A stretch of 39,970 nucleotides of DNA, from NCBI GenBank assembly GCA_003170415.1, contig PMZJ01000038.1, forward strand, positions 19,341-59,310. Reading direction: 5' to 3'. The first letter of the stretch is position 1, and each line of letters starts with the position of its first letter. Below are positions 8,519 through 15,516 of the stretch, piece by piece. The notes beneath the pieces are model-generated. The model saw only the letters and a program-made list of their open reading frames with translations, had not been told where the DNA came from and made no database searches. Source of the DNA: Phycisphaerales bacterium (lineage in GTDB: Bacteria; Planctomycetota; Phycisphaerae; Sedimentisphaerales; Anaerobacaceae). A program made the translations under genes and the position numbers.

Positions 8519-9091
8519 AAAGTTAAGCCTCGCGAACTCGCCATGGTACTTAATAGCGGCCTCATCGTATGCCTTAGCTGCGTCTATTTCGGAGTCGAAG
8601 GTGCCGATCCATATCATTTTTTTATCTTTATAGGTTACGGCGACCCATTTTCCTCTGCGTTTTCTAAATTGAACGCCTCTGAACCGCGATGAACCTTTGG
8701 GTTCGATTATCTGGCGATTGCAGGTATTCTGCGAATGGGTGGCGAGGCGAAGATTTGCCCTGCGGTTATCTAATGGATCGGAGTTGATATGGTCAACGAG
8801 AAGGTCGGCAGGTGCGTTCATAATTTCTCTATGTAAACGCAGGGTTTTAGTTTTGCCGGGGGCTATTTTGAGGAAGCGGGTGGCGTAGAATTTCTTTCCG
8901 TTTCCGCTGATGGTCCATTTCAAATTGCCGAAGCGGTAATAATCCTGCTGGTCGAGAATTGTCCATTCGTCCTCGCCGAGGTAAATCCTGCGAAAGTCAT
9001 AGCCGAATTTACGTCTGCGATACCACATCAAAGGCCACACAAAAAACAGGTCAAGCCAAACCGGAATCTTTACTGTTAAGTTTGTAGTCAT
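8510..9091 (-). CDS. HNH endonuclease with C-terminal AP2 DNA-binding domain (copy 1)
   Basis: A 193-residue predicted DNA-cutting enzyme of the HNH-AP2 type, a group that includes homing-endonuclease-like mobile genes. Residues ~1-60 form a hydrophobic/basic N-terminal module (WLDLFFVWP, FGYDFRRIYLG) shared with the second copy at 38043-38603. The HNH core runs from LHREIM (His87) through LVDHINSD (Asp100-His101) to LDNRRANLR (Asn109). The AP2 domain is at ~134-190 (SSRFRGVQFRK, GKWVA, WIGTFDSEIDAAKAYDEAA, EFARLNF). AGGAG lies six bases before the ATG. The gene opposes the STAND gene, 284 bases away, and its leader contains a 74-base segment shared with copy 2. Self-mobility is inferred from this repetition, not demonstrated. 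Confidence 0.9.
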   Translation of the reverse strand: MTTNLTVKIPVWLDLFFVWPLMWYRRRKFGYDFRRIYLGEDEWTILDQQDYYRFGNLKWTISGNGKKFYATRFLKIAPGKTKTLRLHREIMNAPADLLVDHINSDPLDNRRANLRLATHSQNTCNRQIIEPKGSSRFRGVQFRKRRGKWVAVTYKDKKMIWIGTFDSEIDAAKAYDEAAIKYHGEFARLNFTP

Positions 9092-9166
9092 AATCCTCTC
9101 CTCGGAGCGCAGCGCAGATCCCCGAGAACCCGCCCCATTGGTTCCGCAGTCGGGGATCCAGAAATC

Positions 9167-9240
9167 CCAAGTTTTTTGTTTTGATTACAGTTCGAAATGG
9201 AACTTCTGTTCCTGATGCCTTGCGCTTCTGCGCTATTACG
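9167..9240 (-). repeat. Conserved leader repeat of HNH-AP2 cassette (copy 1)
   Basis: On the minus strand this reads CGTAATAGCGCAGAAGCGCA onward and ends in AAAACAAAAAACTTGG, 76 bases before the HNH start. It matches 37893-37986 in front of HNH copy 2: 20 of 21 bases in the first block and about 49 of 53 in the second, with a 20-base insertion in copy 2 between the blocks. Confidence 0.85.
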
Positions 9241-9393
9241 CCAAGCTCCTGACTCAGCGGGTTGCAATTTTACTAAACAATGCCCGCAAGTCAAGGAAAA
9301 TCTAACATTTTTGAAAAAATTTGTGTATTTTGTTATAAGCTATTAGGAAGGCGGGAATTTTGCGGATAAAAGGGTTTTAAGTTGCCCGCAAAA

Positions 9394-9402
9394 TGTTATA
9401 AT
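9394..9402 (+). promoter_or_regulatory. Extended -10 promoter for the sigma/anti-sigma pair
   Basis: TGTTATAAT is a perfect extended -10 element about 85 bases before the sigma-factor ATG at 9488. No good -35 box is seen, as is common for extended -10 promoters. It argues against a start codon at 9401, which would overlap the promoter. Confidence 0.45.
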
Positions 9403-9412
9403 GCCAACCTTT

Positions 9413-9450
9413 ACCCGCCGTAGGCGTGGTTTATTTGTCGTAGGCGGGTT
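9413..9450. repeat. REP-like palindrome ACCCGCCgtag...cgtaGGCGGGT
   Basis: The arms ACCCGCCGTAG and CGTAGGCGGGT face each other across a short spacer in the leader of the sigma-factor gene. Similar ACCCGCC-ATA elements occur at 38653-38670 and 39711-39729, so this looks like a dispersed intergenic palindrome family. Confidence 0.55.
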
Positions 9451-9487
9451 TGTCCTTGATTGTCTGAATAAACAGATCAGAGATACT

Positions 9488-10099
9488 ATGGCAACCGATT
9501 TCACAAAACTAAGTGACGGCGAACTATTAGACCGCTCCGCGGCAGGCGAGGAGGGTGCGTTTCAGGAAATCGTTGGCCGATACAAAAACGGCCTATATGC
9601 CTTTTTGCGGAATTTCCTCAATCGTACAGACCTCATCGATGACGTCTTCCAGGAGACCTTTTTGCAGTTATTTACCAGCAGGGATAGTTTTGACCGGGAC
9701 AGGCCTCTTCGCCCCTGGCTATACACCATCGCCGCGAATAAGGCCAAAGACGCCTTGAGAAAAATGCAAAGAACCGCGACTGTGTCCATCGGCACTATGA
9801 GCGATTCCGACGAAATGTCGTTTGACGATATGCTCAACGTCCTAACATCCGAGGAGGAAAGACCTTACGACGACCTCGAAAAGGGCGAAATTGCCGCCAA
9901 CGTAAGACAGGTTATATCGAATATACCGGATAATCTGCGAGAAATTTTGGTTATGGCGTATTTTAACCATTTTTCCTACAAACAAATGAGCGACGTCCTG
10001 CGTATCCCTATTGGCACGGTGAAAAGCCGGTTGCATACGGCGGTAGGCCGGTTTGCCAAGGATTGGAAGGCAGCCGTTAGGAGCAAAAAGACGCAATGA
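9488..10099 (+). CDS. ECF-type RNA polymerase sigma factor
   Basis: A 203-residue group IV (extracytoplasmic function) sigma factor that would direct RNA polymerase to a dedicated promoter set. Region 2 spans about residues 20-95 (AFQEIVGRYKNGLYAFLRNF, DLIDDVFQETFLQLF, RPWLYTIAANKAKDALRK). A ~50-residue acidic linker follows. Region 4 lies at about 145-195 (IPDNLREILVMAYF, YKQMSDVLRIPIGTVKSRLH, a clear helix-turn-helix). ATG 9488 begins the usual domain start; a longer reading from 9401 would overlap the promoter and a repeat. The stop overlaps the next gene's ATG by four bases (ATGA), so the two are translationally coupled. Confidence 0.93.
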   Translation: MATDFTKLSDGELLDRSAAGEEGAFQEIVGRYKNGLYAFLRNFLNRTDLIDDVFQETFLQLFTSRDSFDRDRPLRPWLYTIAANKAKDALRKMQRTATVSIGTMSDSDEMSFDDMLNVLTSEEERPYDDLEKGEIAANVRQVISNIPDNLREILVMAYFNHFSYKQMSDVLRIPIGTVKSRLHTAVGRFAKDWKAAVRSKKTQ

Positions 10100-11112
10100 T
10101 GTCGATAAATAATCAGCAAAAAGAGCTTCTCTTCGATTACTGTTTGGGAATCACATCAGAAGAGGAATCATCAAAGGCACAAGAGTTAATATTCTCAAAC
10201 GAGCAGGCAGCGAAATTCGTCACTTCAATAAAAGCATCGTTATCACCCCTTGAAAGCATCACGCCGGAAGAGTGTCCTGATGAACTGGCGGAGGGAACGC
10301 TCTGGCGTATCAAACAGACACTGCGAACCAGTCGGGTGGGGCTTAATGAGCTTCTTAAGGCGGAGCAAAAACCCAAACAGGGTTTGTGGCATAATATTTT
10401 TGGCCGATTAGCCACAGCGGCGGTCTTTGTTATCGTGGGTAGCGCCCTTATCACCGGCGGGAAGGTGGCTTCAAATTACGCCCATCAGAAATACTGGCAG
10501 ACCCAGTGCGGGTCTCAAATGGCGGGTTTGTTTAACGGTCTGAGCAATTACAGGAACGACAACAACGGCCAGATACCGACCCTCGCATCAGCGCCGGGAG
10601 ACCCGTGGTGGAAAGTTACCTATCAGGGGCCGGAAAACGTGTCAAACACGCGCAGGATGTGGGTCCTGGTAAAGAACGGTTATGTTAAGCCGACCGATTT
10701 TATGTGCCCCGCGACTAAACCTTCCTGTAGCTTCAGTTGCAACGCCAAAGAATACAACGATTTCCCGAATAGAAATCTTGTTACCTACAGTTTCCGCATC
10801 GGCTGCCCGAAGGCGGGGCTGGAGAAAATGGGCAGGCAGGTAATAATTGCTGATGTGAGCCCCATATTCGCAAATGTATCATCATCCGAGAAGGCATTGA
10901 ATATCAATATCTGTGAAGCATTGTTGAAGCAAAACAGCCCGAATCACGGCGGCAGAGGTCAAAACGTTCTGTTCTGCGACGGCTCGGTTGTGTTCGTGAA
11001 GGGCCGCACAGTTGACGTATCATTGGACGATATCTACACGATTCAAAACACGCAAACCTATCGGGGCGTAGAGTTGCCGGCTTCTGAGGCAGACGCCTTC
11101 CTCGCCCCGTAA
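10096..11112 (+). CDS. Anti-sigma-like membrane protein with C-terminal H-Xn-DG (prepilin-like) domain
   Basis: A 338-residue protein overlapping the ECF sigma gene by four bases, the usual place for its anti-sigma factor. Residues 1-~95 are cytoplasmic (LLFDYCLGITSEEESSKAQE resembles anti-sigma N-termini of the zf-HC2-less kind). One membrane span is at ~104-122 (LATAAVFVIVGSALITGG). The ~215-residue extracytoplasmic part has SNYRNDNNGQIPTLA and ends in SPNHGGRGQNVLFCDGSVVF. This is close to the H-X9-DG domain of planctomycete prepilin-like (DUF1559-related) proteins, with one extra residue between His and Asp-Gly. Seven Cys lie in the exterior part, several as CPATKPSCSFSC. The outside domain may sense the signal; this is inference. 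It lacks the prepilin N-terminal cleavage motif. Confidence 0.75.
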   Translation: MMSINNQQKELLFDYCLGITSEEESSKAQELIFSNEQAAKFVTSIKASLSPLESITPEECPDELAEGTLWRIKQTLRTSRVGLNELLKAEQKPKQGLWHNIFGRLATAAVFVIVGSALITGGKVASNYAHQKYWQTQCGSQMAGLFNGLSNYRNDNNGQIPTLASAPGDPWWKVTYQGPENVSNTRRMWVLVKNGYVKPTDFMCPATKPSCSFSCNAKEYNDFPNRNLVTYSFRIGCPKAGLEKMGRQVIIADVSPIFANVSSSEKALNINICEALLKQNSPNHGGRGQNVLFCDGSVVFVKGRTVDVSLDDIYTIQNTQTYRGVELPASEADAFLAP

Positions 11113-11167
11113 CTAACGCTCGCCTGGGGACTTTCTGCTGCAAGGCCGAGATAGTGAGTTACCGGGG
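11105..11167. repeat. Inverted repeat spanning the anti-sigma stop codon
   Basis: CCCCGTAACT at 11105-11114 can pair with AGTTACCGGGG at 11157-11167, with one extra G. No T-run follows. It may fold at the end of the sigma/anti-sigma transcript, but the 42-base loop makes this weak. Confidence 0.3.
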
Positions 11168-11462
11168 ACGAACGCAATCACCTTGGGGTGGGATTCGAGG
11201 TAGATTTCTCCTCAGTGGCAAATAACTGCGCCCGACAGGAGTCGAACCTGTAACCTCCGGGTTCGAAGCCCGGCACTCTGTCCAGTTGAGCTACGGGCGC
11301 CAGATTTTCTCGTGCCCGACAATATAACAATTCATCTGATAAACTTCAAACCTTTAACATCGCGACTACTGGCAAAACAGCGAAATTTATGCTATAAGCA
11401 ACAGGGTATTTTGCCGGCCGCAACAGCGGAGCGGCGACAATTGTTTTGCCGGGGAATTTGTA
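11113..11462. other. Intergenic region containing tRNA-Arg
   Basis: This 350-base gap contains the inverted repeat just after the anti-sigma gene, the tRNA-Arg gene at 11228-11300, and the dehydrogenase upstream region. A TGCTATAAG sequence near 11389-11397 could serve as an extended -10. No further gene is seen. Confidence 0.5.
11228..11300 (-). tRNA. tRNA-Arg (anticodon TCG)
   Basis: A 73-base cloverleaf reads on the minus strand. Acceptor GCGCCCG pairs with CGGGCGC. The D arm is GCTC/GAGT. Anticodon stem CCGGG/CCCGG encloses loop CTTCGAA (anticodon TCG, reading CGN). The T arm is ACAGG-TTCGACT-CCTGT. CCA is not encoded. Confidence 0.95.
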
Positions 11463-12497
11463 ATGAAGGCGGCTGTACTGACGGGTATCAGGCAAATGAA
11501 AATAGTCGATTTGCCGAGGCCATCAATAAAAAACGACAACGATGTTCTCCTGAAGGTCGCGGTCGTCGGGGTCTGCGGCAGCGACGTTCATTATTATCTC
11601 GCGGGCAGAATCGGTTCCAAAATTGTGCAATATCCTTATTTGGTCGGGCACGAATGTTCCGCGATTGTGGAGGCAGTCGGCAAAAAGGTAAAACATATCA
11701 GGCCGGGTGATGCCGTCGCCGTTGAACCCGCTGTCTCCTGCCACGAATGTCCCCAGTGCAAAATGGGCAGAGAGAATACCTGCTGTAACTTGAAATTTCT
11801 CGGCGTTCCGGGTGAGCTGGCCGGGTGTCTTTGTGAATATATCGTTATGCCCGAGGATTGCTGTTTGCCGACAAATGGCCGACTGACTCACGAACAGACC
11901 GCCCTCTGCGAGCCGTTCACAATCGGTGTCTATACCATTCAGCAATCCCGTTTAACCAAAGGCAACAAAATAGTCATTCTCGGCTCAGGCCCCATAGGCC
12001 TAAGCTGTTTAACCGCCGCGAAAATACAGGGCGCCGGCTCCGTTTATATGACCGACAAACTTGACTATCGCGCTGAGTTCGCAAAAAAGGCCGGCGCAAC
12101 CTGGGCAGGCAATCCGGACAAAGGGGACGTTGTGAAGGACATTCTTCAGCGGGAACCGCCCGGCGTCGATATCGCCTGCGAGTGCGCAGGTCAGCAGAAC
12201 GCAATCGACCAGGCCGTTGAAGTTCTGCGGCCCGGCGGGGTTTTGATGCTCGTTGGTATCCACGAATCCGACCGCGTCAGTTTCCCCATCAACCATATCA
12301 GAAGAAAAGAAATCACCATTATCAACGTCCGCAGACAAAATCGCTGTACCGAGCAAGCAATGGAGCTCATTGCTTCCGGCAGGGCGTTGATTGACTCATT
12401 CGTTACCCATCGTTTCAAACTCGAACAGGCAAAAGAGGCGTTTGACCTTGTCGCCGATTACCGCGACGGCGTCGTCAAGGCAATGATTACTTTGTAA
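11463..12497 (+). CDS. Zinc-dependent medium-chain alcohol dehydrogenase (polyol dehydrogenase-like)
   Basis: A 344-residue member of the zinc MDR family, closest in feel to sorbitol/xylitol/threonine dehydrogenases that oxidise a secondary alcohol with NAD(P). The catalytic zinc site is Cys in GVCGSDVHYY plus GHE in LVGHECSAIV. The structural zinc loop has four Cys (CHECPQCKMGRENTC). The Rossmann motif is ILGSGPIGLSCLTAAK, and the C-terminal lobe ends DGVVKAMITL. GGGGA lies seven bases before the ATG. cinA follows after 10 bases, so the two may be co-transcribed without an obvious shared function. The exact polyol substrate cannot be read from sequence. Confidence 0.88.
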   Translation: MKAAVLTGIRQMKIVDLPRPSIKNDNDVLLKVAVVGVCGSDVHYYLAGRIGSKIVQYPYLVGHECSAIVEAVGKKVKHIRPGDAVAVEPAVSCHECPQCKMGRENTCCNLKFLGVPGELAGCLCEYIVMPEDCCLPTNGRLTHEQTALCEPFTIGVYTIQQSRLTKGNKIVILGSGPIGLSCLTAAKIQGAGSVYMTDKLDYRAEFAKKAGATWAGNPDKGDVVKDILQREPPGVDIACECAGQQNAIDQAVEVLRPGGVLMLVGIHESDRVSFPINHIRRKEITIINVRRQNRCTEQAMELIASGRALIDSFVTHRFKLEQAKEAFDLVADYRDGVVKAMITL

Positions 12498-12507
12498 GAT
12501 AAATGCT

Positions 12508-13752
12508 ATGATTAAAGCGTGCATAGTCAGTATAGGCAATGAGCTTCTTAACGGCCACACGACCGACACGAATTGTTCGTATATCTGCGGTCATTTGCTT
12601 TCAATCGGTGTACCTGTCGTCGGCGTTTACACCGTCGGCGACGATATAAAACAAATCGTCCGTGCCCTCAAACGCGCAGCCGAAGACGCGGATATCGTTA
12701 TCGTTACGGGCGGCCTGGGGCCTACAGATGATGATATCACTCGACAGGCCTTCGCGGAATTATTGGGAGTCAAACTGCAGGTCAAACCGGCTTTATTGAA
12801 GGACATCCGTAAATTCTTCGCCGACAGGGGATTGCCTATGCCGGAAAAAAATACCATTCAGGCCTGCGTTCCAAAAGGCGCATCGCCCCTCGAAAACCCG
12901 TTTGGCACAGCGCCGGGCATTTTTGCCAAAATGAAGAAAAAGCTCTTTTTCGCTATGCCCGGTGTGCCGGTCGAGATGAAAGAGATGCTTGAAAAATCTG
13001 TCCTGTCTCGTTTGGCAAAGAAGGGAACTGGCGGTTTTACCATTGTCAAAAAAGTCCGGTGCTTTGGCACGGGCGAATCTGCCCTTGCGGAAAAACTCGG
13101 CGATATTATGACTCGCGGCAGAAACCCGTTAATAAATATAACCGTCAGTGGGGGCGTAATTACGCTTCACGTCGTGGCCTCCGCGAAGACAAAAAAACAA
13201 GCCGGGCAAATGGCCAAAAAAGACGTTAACCATCTCCGTTCGCTTCTTGGCAACCTCATCTTCGGCGTCGATGACCAGACGCTGCCGGAAGTAGTAGGGC
13301 ACTGGCTGACGCAACATCACAAGACAATCACCGTTGCTGAATCCTGCACGGGAGGGCTTTTGACAAAACTTATTACCGATGTCCCCGGAGCAAGCGAATA
13401 TTTCACCCGTGGCTGGATAACTTACAGCAACCAGGCCAAGACAGAACTGCTCGGTGTGCCAAAACAACTCATCGAAAAACACGGCGCGGTCAGCGAACAG
13501 GTCGCTTCCGCTATGGCTATGGCCGCAAGGCAAAAAGCAAAGTCGGATTTCGCGATTGCTATAACCGGTATCGCAGGTCCCGCGGGCGGTAGCAAACAAA
13601 AGCCCGTCGGCCTTGTGTATATCAGCGTCTGCAACGGCGATGATTGCCAAACGAAAAAATGCCTGTTTTCTTATACGAGGGATTTGATTCGCACCAGGGC
13701 CGCTCTCACCGCCCTCAATATGCTTCGCTTGTCTTTCGATTTATCGGCGTAA
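12508..13752 (+). CDS. cinA: CinA family protein (nicotinamide-nucleotide amidase / pyrophosphatase)
   Basis: A full-length 414-residue CinA. The N-terminal MoCF-like domain carries SIGNELLNGHTTDTN and VTGGLGPTDDDITRQ. The middle contains FGTAPGIF and the AMPGVPVEM motif. The C-terminal amidase domain starts near residue 265, with AESCTGGLLTKLIT (Ser and the Thr-Gly-Gly loop), YSNQAKTELLGV and ITGIAGPAGGS. CinA proteins recycle NMN to nicotinate mononucleotide in pyridine nucleotide salvage, and the N-terminal domain hydrolyses ADP-ribose-type substrates in studied members. The gene's last 12 bases overlap the convergent DUF2905 gene. Confidence 0.95.
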   Translation: MIKACIVSIGNELLNGHTTDTNCSYICGHLLSIGVPVVGVYTVGDDIKQIVRALKRAAEDADIVIVTGGLGPTDDDITRQAFAELLGVKLQVKPALLKDIRKFFADRGLPMPEKNTIQACVPKGASPLENPFGTAPGIFAKMKKKLFFAMPGVPVEMKEMLEKSVLSRLAKKGTGGFTIVKKVRCFGTGESALAEKLGDIMTRGRNPLINITVSGGVITLHVVASAKTKKQAGQMAKKDVNHLRSLLGNLIFGVDDQTLPEVVGHWLTQHHKTITVAESCTGGLLTKLITDVPGASEYFTRGWITYSNQAKTELLGVPKQLIEKHGAVSEQVASAMAMAARQKAKSDFAIAITGIAGPAGGSKQKPVGLVYISVCNGDDCQTKKCLFSYTRDLIRTRAALTALNMLRLSFDLSA

Positions 13753-13971
13753 GTAACTTATCAGCCAGAAAATCAGCGTAAGCAAAATAGAAATTATAAC
13801 GCAGCTTGTTATTGGGAGGAATACCCGCCAGTTTTTTGAGCCAAAACTCAGGTCGCCGGGCAGTTTGAAAAAACCGAGCTGACCCAATAATAAAAATAAC
13901 GCCCCAATCAGGATGATTGCCGCCCCGAGGACTATCAGCAGTTTACCGATTTGTTGCGGCCCTAAATCCAT
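13741..13971 (-). CDS. DUF2905 family small membrane protein
   Basis: A 76-residue protein with two membrane spans separated by the family signature (LGQLGFFKLPGDLSFGSKNWRVFLPITSCVIIS). DUF2905 members are short inner-membrane proteins of unknown function. It ends within the last 12 bases of cinA on the opposite strand. No strong ribosome binding site is seen before the ATG. Confidence 0.9.
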   Translation of the reverse strand: MDLGPQQIGKLLIVLGAAIILIGALFLLLGQLGFFKLPGDLSFGSKNWRVFLPITSCVIISILLTLIFWLISYLRR

Positions 13972-14025
13972 AAGAGAAATTTGAGAGGTGAAAGGTGAGC
14001 AGGAGACATCCGTTCATTTGTTTTG

Positions 14026-14382
14026 CTATCTATTGTCTAACCCTTTAATTAGACCACTTATCATTTTTGCCATAGTTTCTAATTCTCCGCAAAACTGGTT
14101 GCGTATCTCTTTATTTATCAATCCTCTGCGAAAGCCGATTTCGATGAGAGGAATGCATTCGTGAATGGAGCCACGTGCAATAATAAAATAGTTTCTGCGG
14201 TCGGCTTTTGTAAACCGGCCATTGCCTTCGGCGATGTTCGTGCTGATAGACAAAGCGGCTCTGTTCAACTGATCCGTGAGAAAATAATATCCACGCGGGA
14301 ATTGTTCGGTAATCTTGGTTATCCTGTCTGCGAAATCAACGGCTTTTTGATAGACCTCCAGTTTTTCAAACATAAAAGCCAT
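14026..14382 (-). CDS. Four-helix bundle protein (S23/TIGR02436 family)
   Basis: A 118-residue protein of the four-helix-bundle family first seen inside 23S rRNA intervening sequences. FEKLEVYQKAVDFADRI, PRGYYFLTDQLNRAALSISTNIAEGNGR and RNYFIIARGSIHEC are the conserved helix segments. Its cellular role is unknown; members form multimers and often sit at variable insertion points. AAAGGA lies nine bases before the ATG. Both sides carry short repetitive text related to AGGTGA(G/A)CAG, which suggests the gene came in with repeated flanks. Confidence 0.9.
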   Translation of the reverse strand: MAFMFEKLEVYQKAVDFADRITKITEQFPRGYYFLTDQLNRAALSISTNIAEGNGRFTKADRRNYFIIARGSIHECIPLIEIGFRRGLINKEIRNQFCGELETMAKMISGLIKGLDNR

Positions 14383-14518
14383 TGCTGTTTTTCCTTTTGA
14401 ACAGTCGAACAGTTGAGCAGTAGACCGCAGGTGAACCGACCGATTTTTTGCTTAAACCAATTTCCGGCGAGAGCCGGTAGTTATCACCTGCTCACCTGTT
14501 CCGCTGTTCACCTGCTCT

Positions 14519-14546
14519 ATTTTGGCTGGCAGGAGCCAGCCAAAAT
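14519..14546. repeat. Perfect 12-bp inverted repeat abutting the tRNA-Pro 3' end
   Basis: ATTTTGGCTGGC and GCCAGCCAAAAT are separated by AGGA and end at the base immediately next to the tRNA 3' terminus. The hairpin would form in the tRNA precursor, but no T-run follows it in the tRNA direction, so it is not a standard terminator. Confidence 0.75.
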
Positions 14547-14620
14547 CGGGGCGACAGGATTCGAACCTGCGACCCCTTGCACCCCATGCAAGTGCGCTAG
14601 CCAAACTGCGCCACGCCCCG
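14547..14620 (-). tRNA. tRNA-Pro (anticodon GGG)
   Basis: A 74-base cloverleaf on the minus strand. Acceptor CGGGGCG pairs with CGCCCCG. The D stem is GCGC/GCGC. Anticodon stem CTTGC/GCAAG encloses loop ATGGGGT (anticodon GGG). The T arm is GCAGG-TTCGAAT-CCTGT. CCA is not encoded. Confidence 0.95.
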
Positions 14621-14741
14621 TTGCAGCTATTCTAACATCATCTCTTTGGCTCAACAAGTTTTTTCCACCCCTTGCGACGGCGATACAAACCGTAAAAAAA
14701 CCCGAAAAATGTTTGACAAAGCCGGCTGGCCATGCAAAAAT

Positions 14742-14757
14742 GTTAGCCATAACTAAC
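14742..14757. promoter_or_regulatory. Operator GTTAG-N6-CTAAC upstream of the DtxR-family gene
   Basis: The 16-base dyad GTTAGCCATAACTAAC lies 22 bases before the repressor start codon, downstream of a TTGACA at 14713-14718. The same GTTAG-N6-CTAAC pattern recurs in front of feoB. The half-sites resemble the TTAG/CTAA halves of DtxR/IdeR boxes, so the adjacent repressor probably binds here and controls itself. Confidence 0.6.
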
Positions 14758-14779
14758 TTTTTCGTCGTATAGATAGTAT

Positions 14780-15214
14780 ATGATTGAGATAAAACGCGCG
14801 ACTGCGAGAAAAAACAACGGTTTGAGCGCTTCTCAGGAAGATTATCTTGAGGCCATCCTGAACGTGGCTGACGCTTCGGGTACAGCACGCAGCACCGATA
14901 TCGCTGGAACTCTTGGCGTGGCCAAACCGTCCGTTACCGGGGCGTTAAAGCTGCTCGCTCAAAGAGGTCTTGTTAATTACAAGCCATATGGTTGTGTTAC
15001 GTTCACGCAGAAGGGCGTTTCTCAGGCGGGACGCGTCGCCCAAAGGCACGAAATCATAAAGTCGTTTTTTGTGAACATTCTTCGCGTCGATGCGGCTATT
15101 GCGCAGAAAGCGGCCTGCAAGGCGGAACACCTTTTAGGCCCGGTCATAATATCCCGTATGAGGGATTTTACGAAGTTAAGCAAAAAGAAAGTCCGGCAAC
15201 GGACAAAAAGGTAA
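14780..15214 (+). CDS. DtxR/MntR-family metal-dependent repressor
   Basis: A 144-residue regulator with an N-terminal winged helix (SASQEDYLEAILNV, DIAGTLGVAKPSVTGALKLL, GLVNYKPYGCVTFTQKG). The DtxR dimerisation/metal-binding segment follows (QRHEIIKSFFVNIL, AACKAEHLLG), where His, Cys and Glu-His are the usual ligands. No SH3-like third domain is present, so the overall size is MntR-like. It starts the feoA-feoB cluster and overlaps no neighbour; feoA begins three bases after its stop. Iron-dependent control of ferrous iron uptake is inferred from this position and from the paired operators. Confidence 0.9.
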   Translation: MIEIKRATARKNNGLSASQEDYLEAILNVADASGTARSTDIAGTLGVAKPSVTGALKLLAQRGLVNYKPYGCVTFTQKGVSQAGRVAQRHEIIKSFFVNILRVDAAIAQKAACKAEHLLGPVIISRMRDFTKLSKKKVRQRTKR

Positions 15215-15217
15215 GTT

Positions 15218-15451
15218 ATGGAAACTACTATCACAAGACCATTGTCGCAAGTTGCGGAAGGGCAAACCGTCAACATAATAAGAATCGACGGGGGCAGGGG
15301 GCTGAGAGTCCGCCTGACTACGATGGGGCTTTTGCCCAACACGCAGGTGACAGTGATTCACAACGGAAGGTCCGGCCCGTTTGTCATAAGCGTCAAAAAC
15401 TCGAAGATGGCCCTCGGCAGGGGGGTAGTGGATAAGATTATGGTATCGTGA
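15218..15451 (+). CDS. feoA: Ferrous iron transport protein A
   Basis: A 77-residue SH3-like FeoA (RPLSQVAEGQTVNIIRIDGG, RLTTMGLLPNTQVTVIHN, PFVISVKNSKMALGRGVVDKI). FeoA is a small cytoplasmic protein that helps FeoB move Fe2+. AAGGT lies five bases before the ATG. The gene sits between the DtxR-type repressor and feoB, which starts 65 bases downstream after a second operator-like dyad. Confidence 0.95.
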   Translation: METTITRPLSQVAEGQTVNIIRIDGGRGLRVRLTTMGLLPNTQVTVIHNGRSGPFVISVKNSKMALGRGVVDKIMVS

Positions 15452-15481
15452 TTTGCCCGAATATTCTTTTTTTTGCTTTAC

Positions 15482-15501
15482 AAGTTAGGCGTTCCTAACT
15501 T
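15482..15501. promoter_or_regulatory. Perfect dyad operator between feoA and feoB
   Basis: AAGTTAGG-CGTT-CCTAACTT is a perfect 8-4-8 inverted repeat 15 bases before feoB. It contains the same GTTAG-N6-CTAAC core as the site at 14742. A second DtxR-type site inside the cluster suggests feoB can be controlled separately from feoA. Confidence 0.65.
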
Positions 15502-15516
15502 TGAACTCAGTGGAAT

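Larger units (their letters stand above)
9092..9487. other. Intergenic region between HNH copy 1 and the sigma factor
   Basis: This 396-base stretch holds the leader of HNH copy 1 (minus strand, 9092-9240), an AT-rich segment around 9270-9350, and the likely sigma-factor promoter and leader. I see no convincing gene. The open frames that cross it contain repeat-derived text. Confidence 0.6.
14383..14779. other. Intergenic region with AGGTGAgCAG-type repeats and tRNA-Pro
   Basis: This 397-base gap carries degenerate repeats of the sort CACCTGCTCACCTGTTCCGC (14400-14517), a perfect palindrome, the tRNA-Pro gene and the regulatory region of the feo cluster. No additional protein gene is supported. 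Confidence 0.5.

Noticed and set aside
9088-9294. 68-codon minus-strand frame in the HNH copy 1 leader
   Set aside because: It is translated from the leader repeat, and the corresponding frame in copy 2 is not kept.
14547-14620. tRNA-Pro or tRNA-Arg as integration site for the STAND island
   Set aside because: No copy of either tRNA 3' end was seen near 3420 or 8250.
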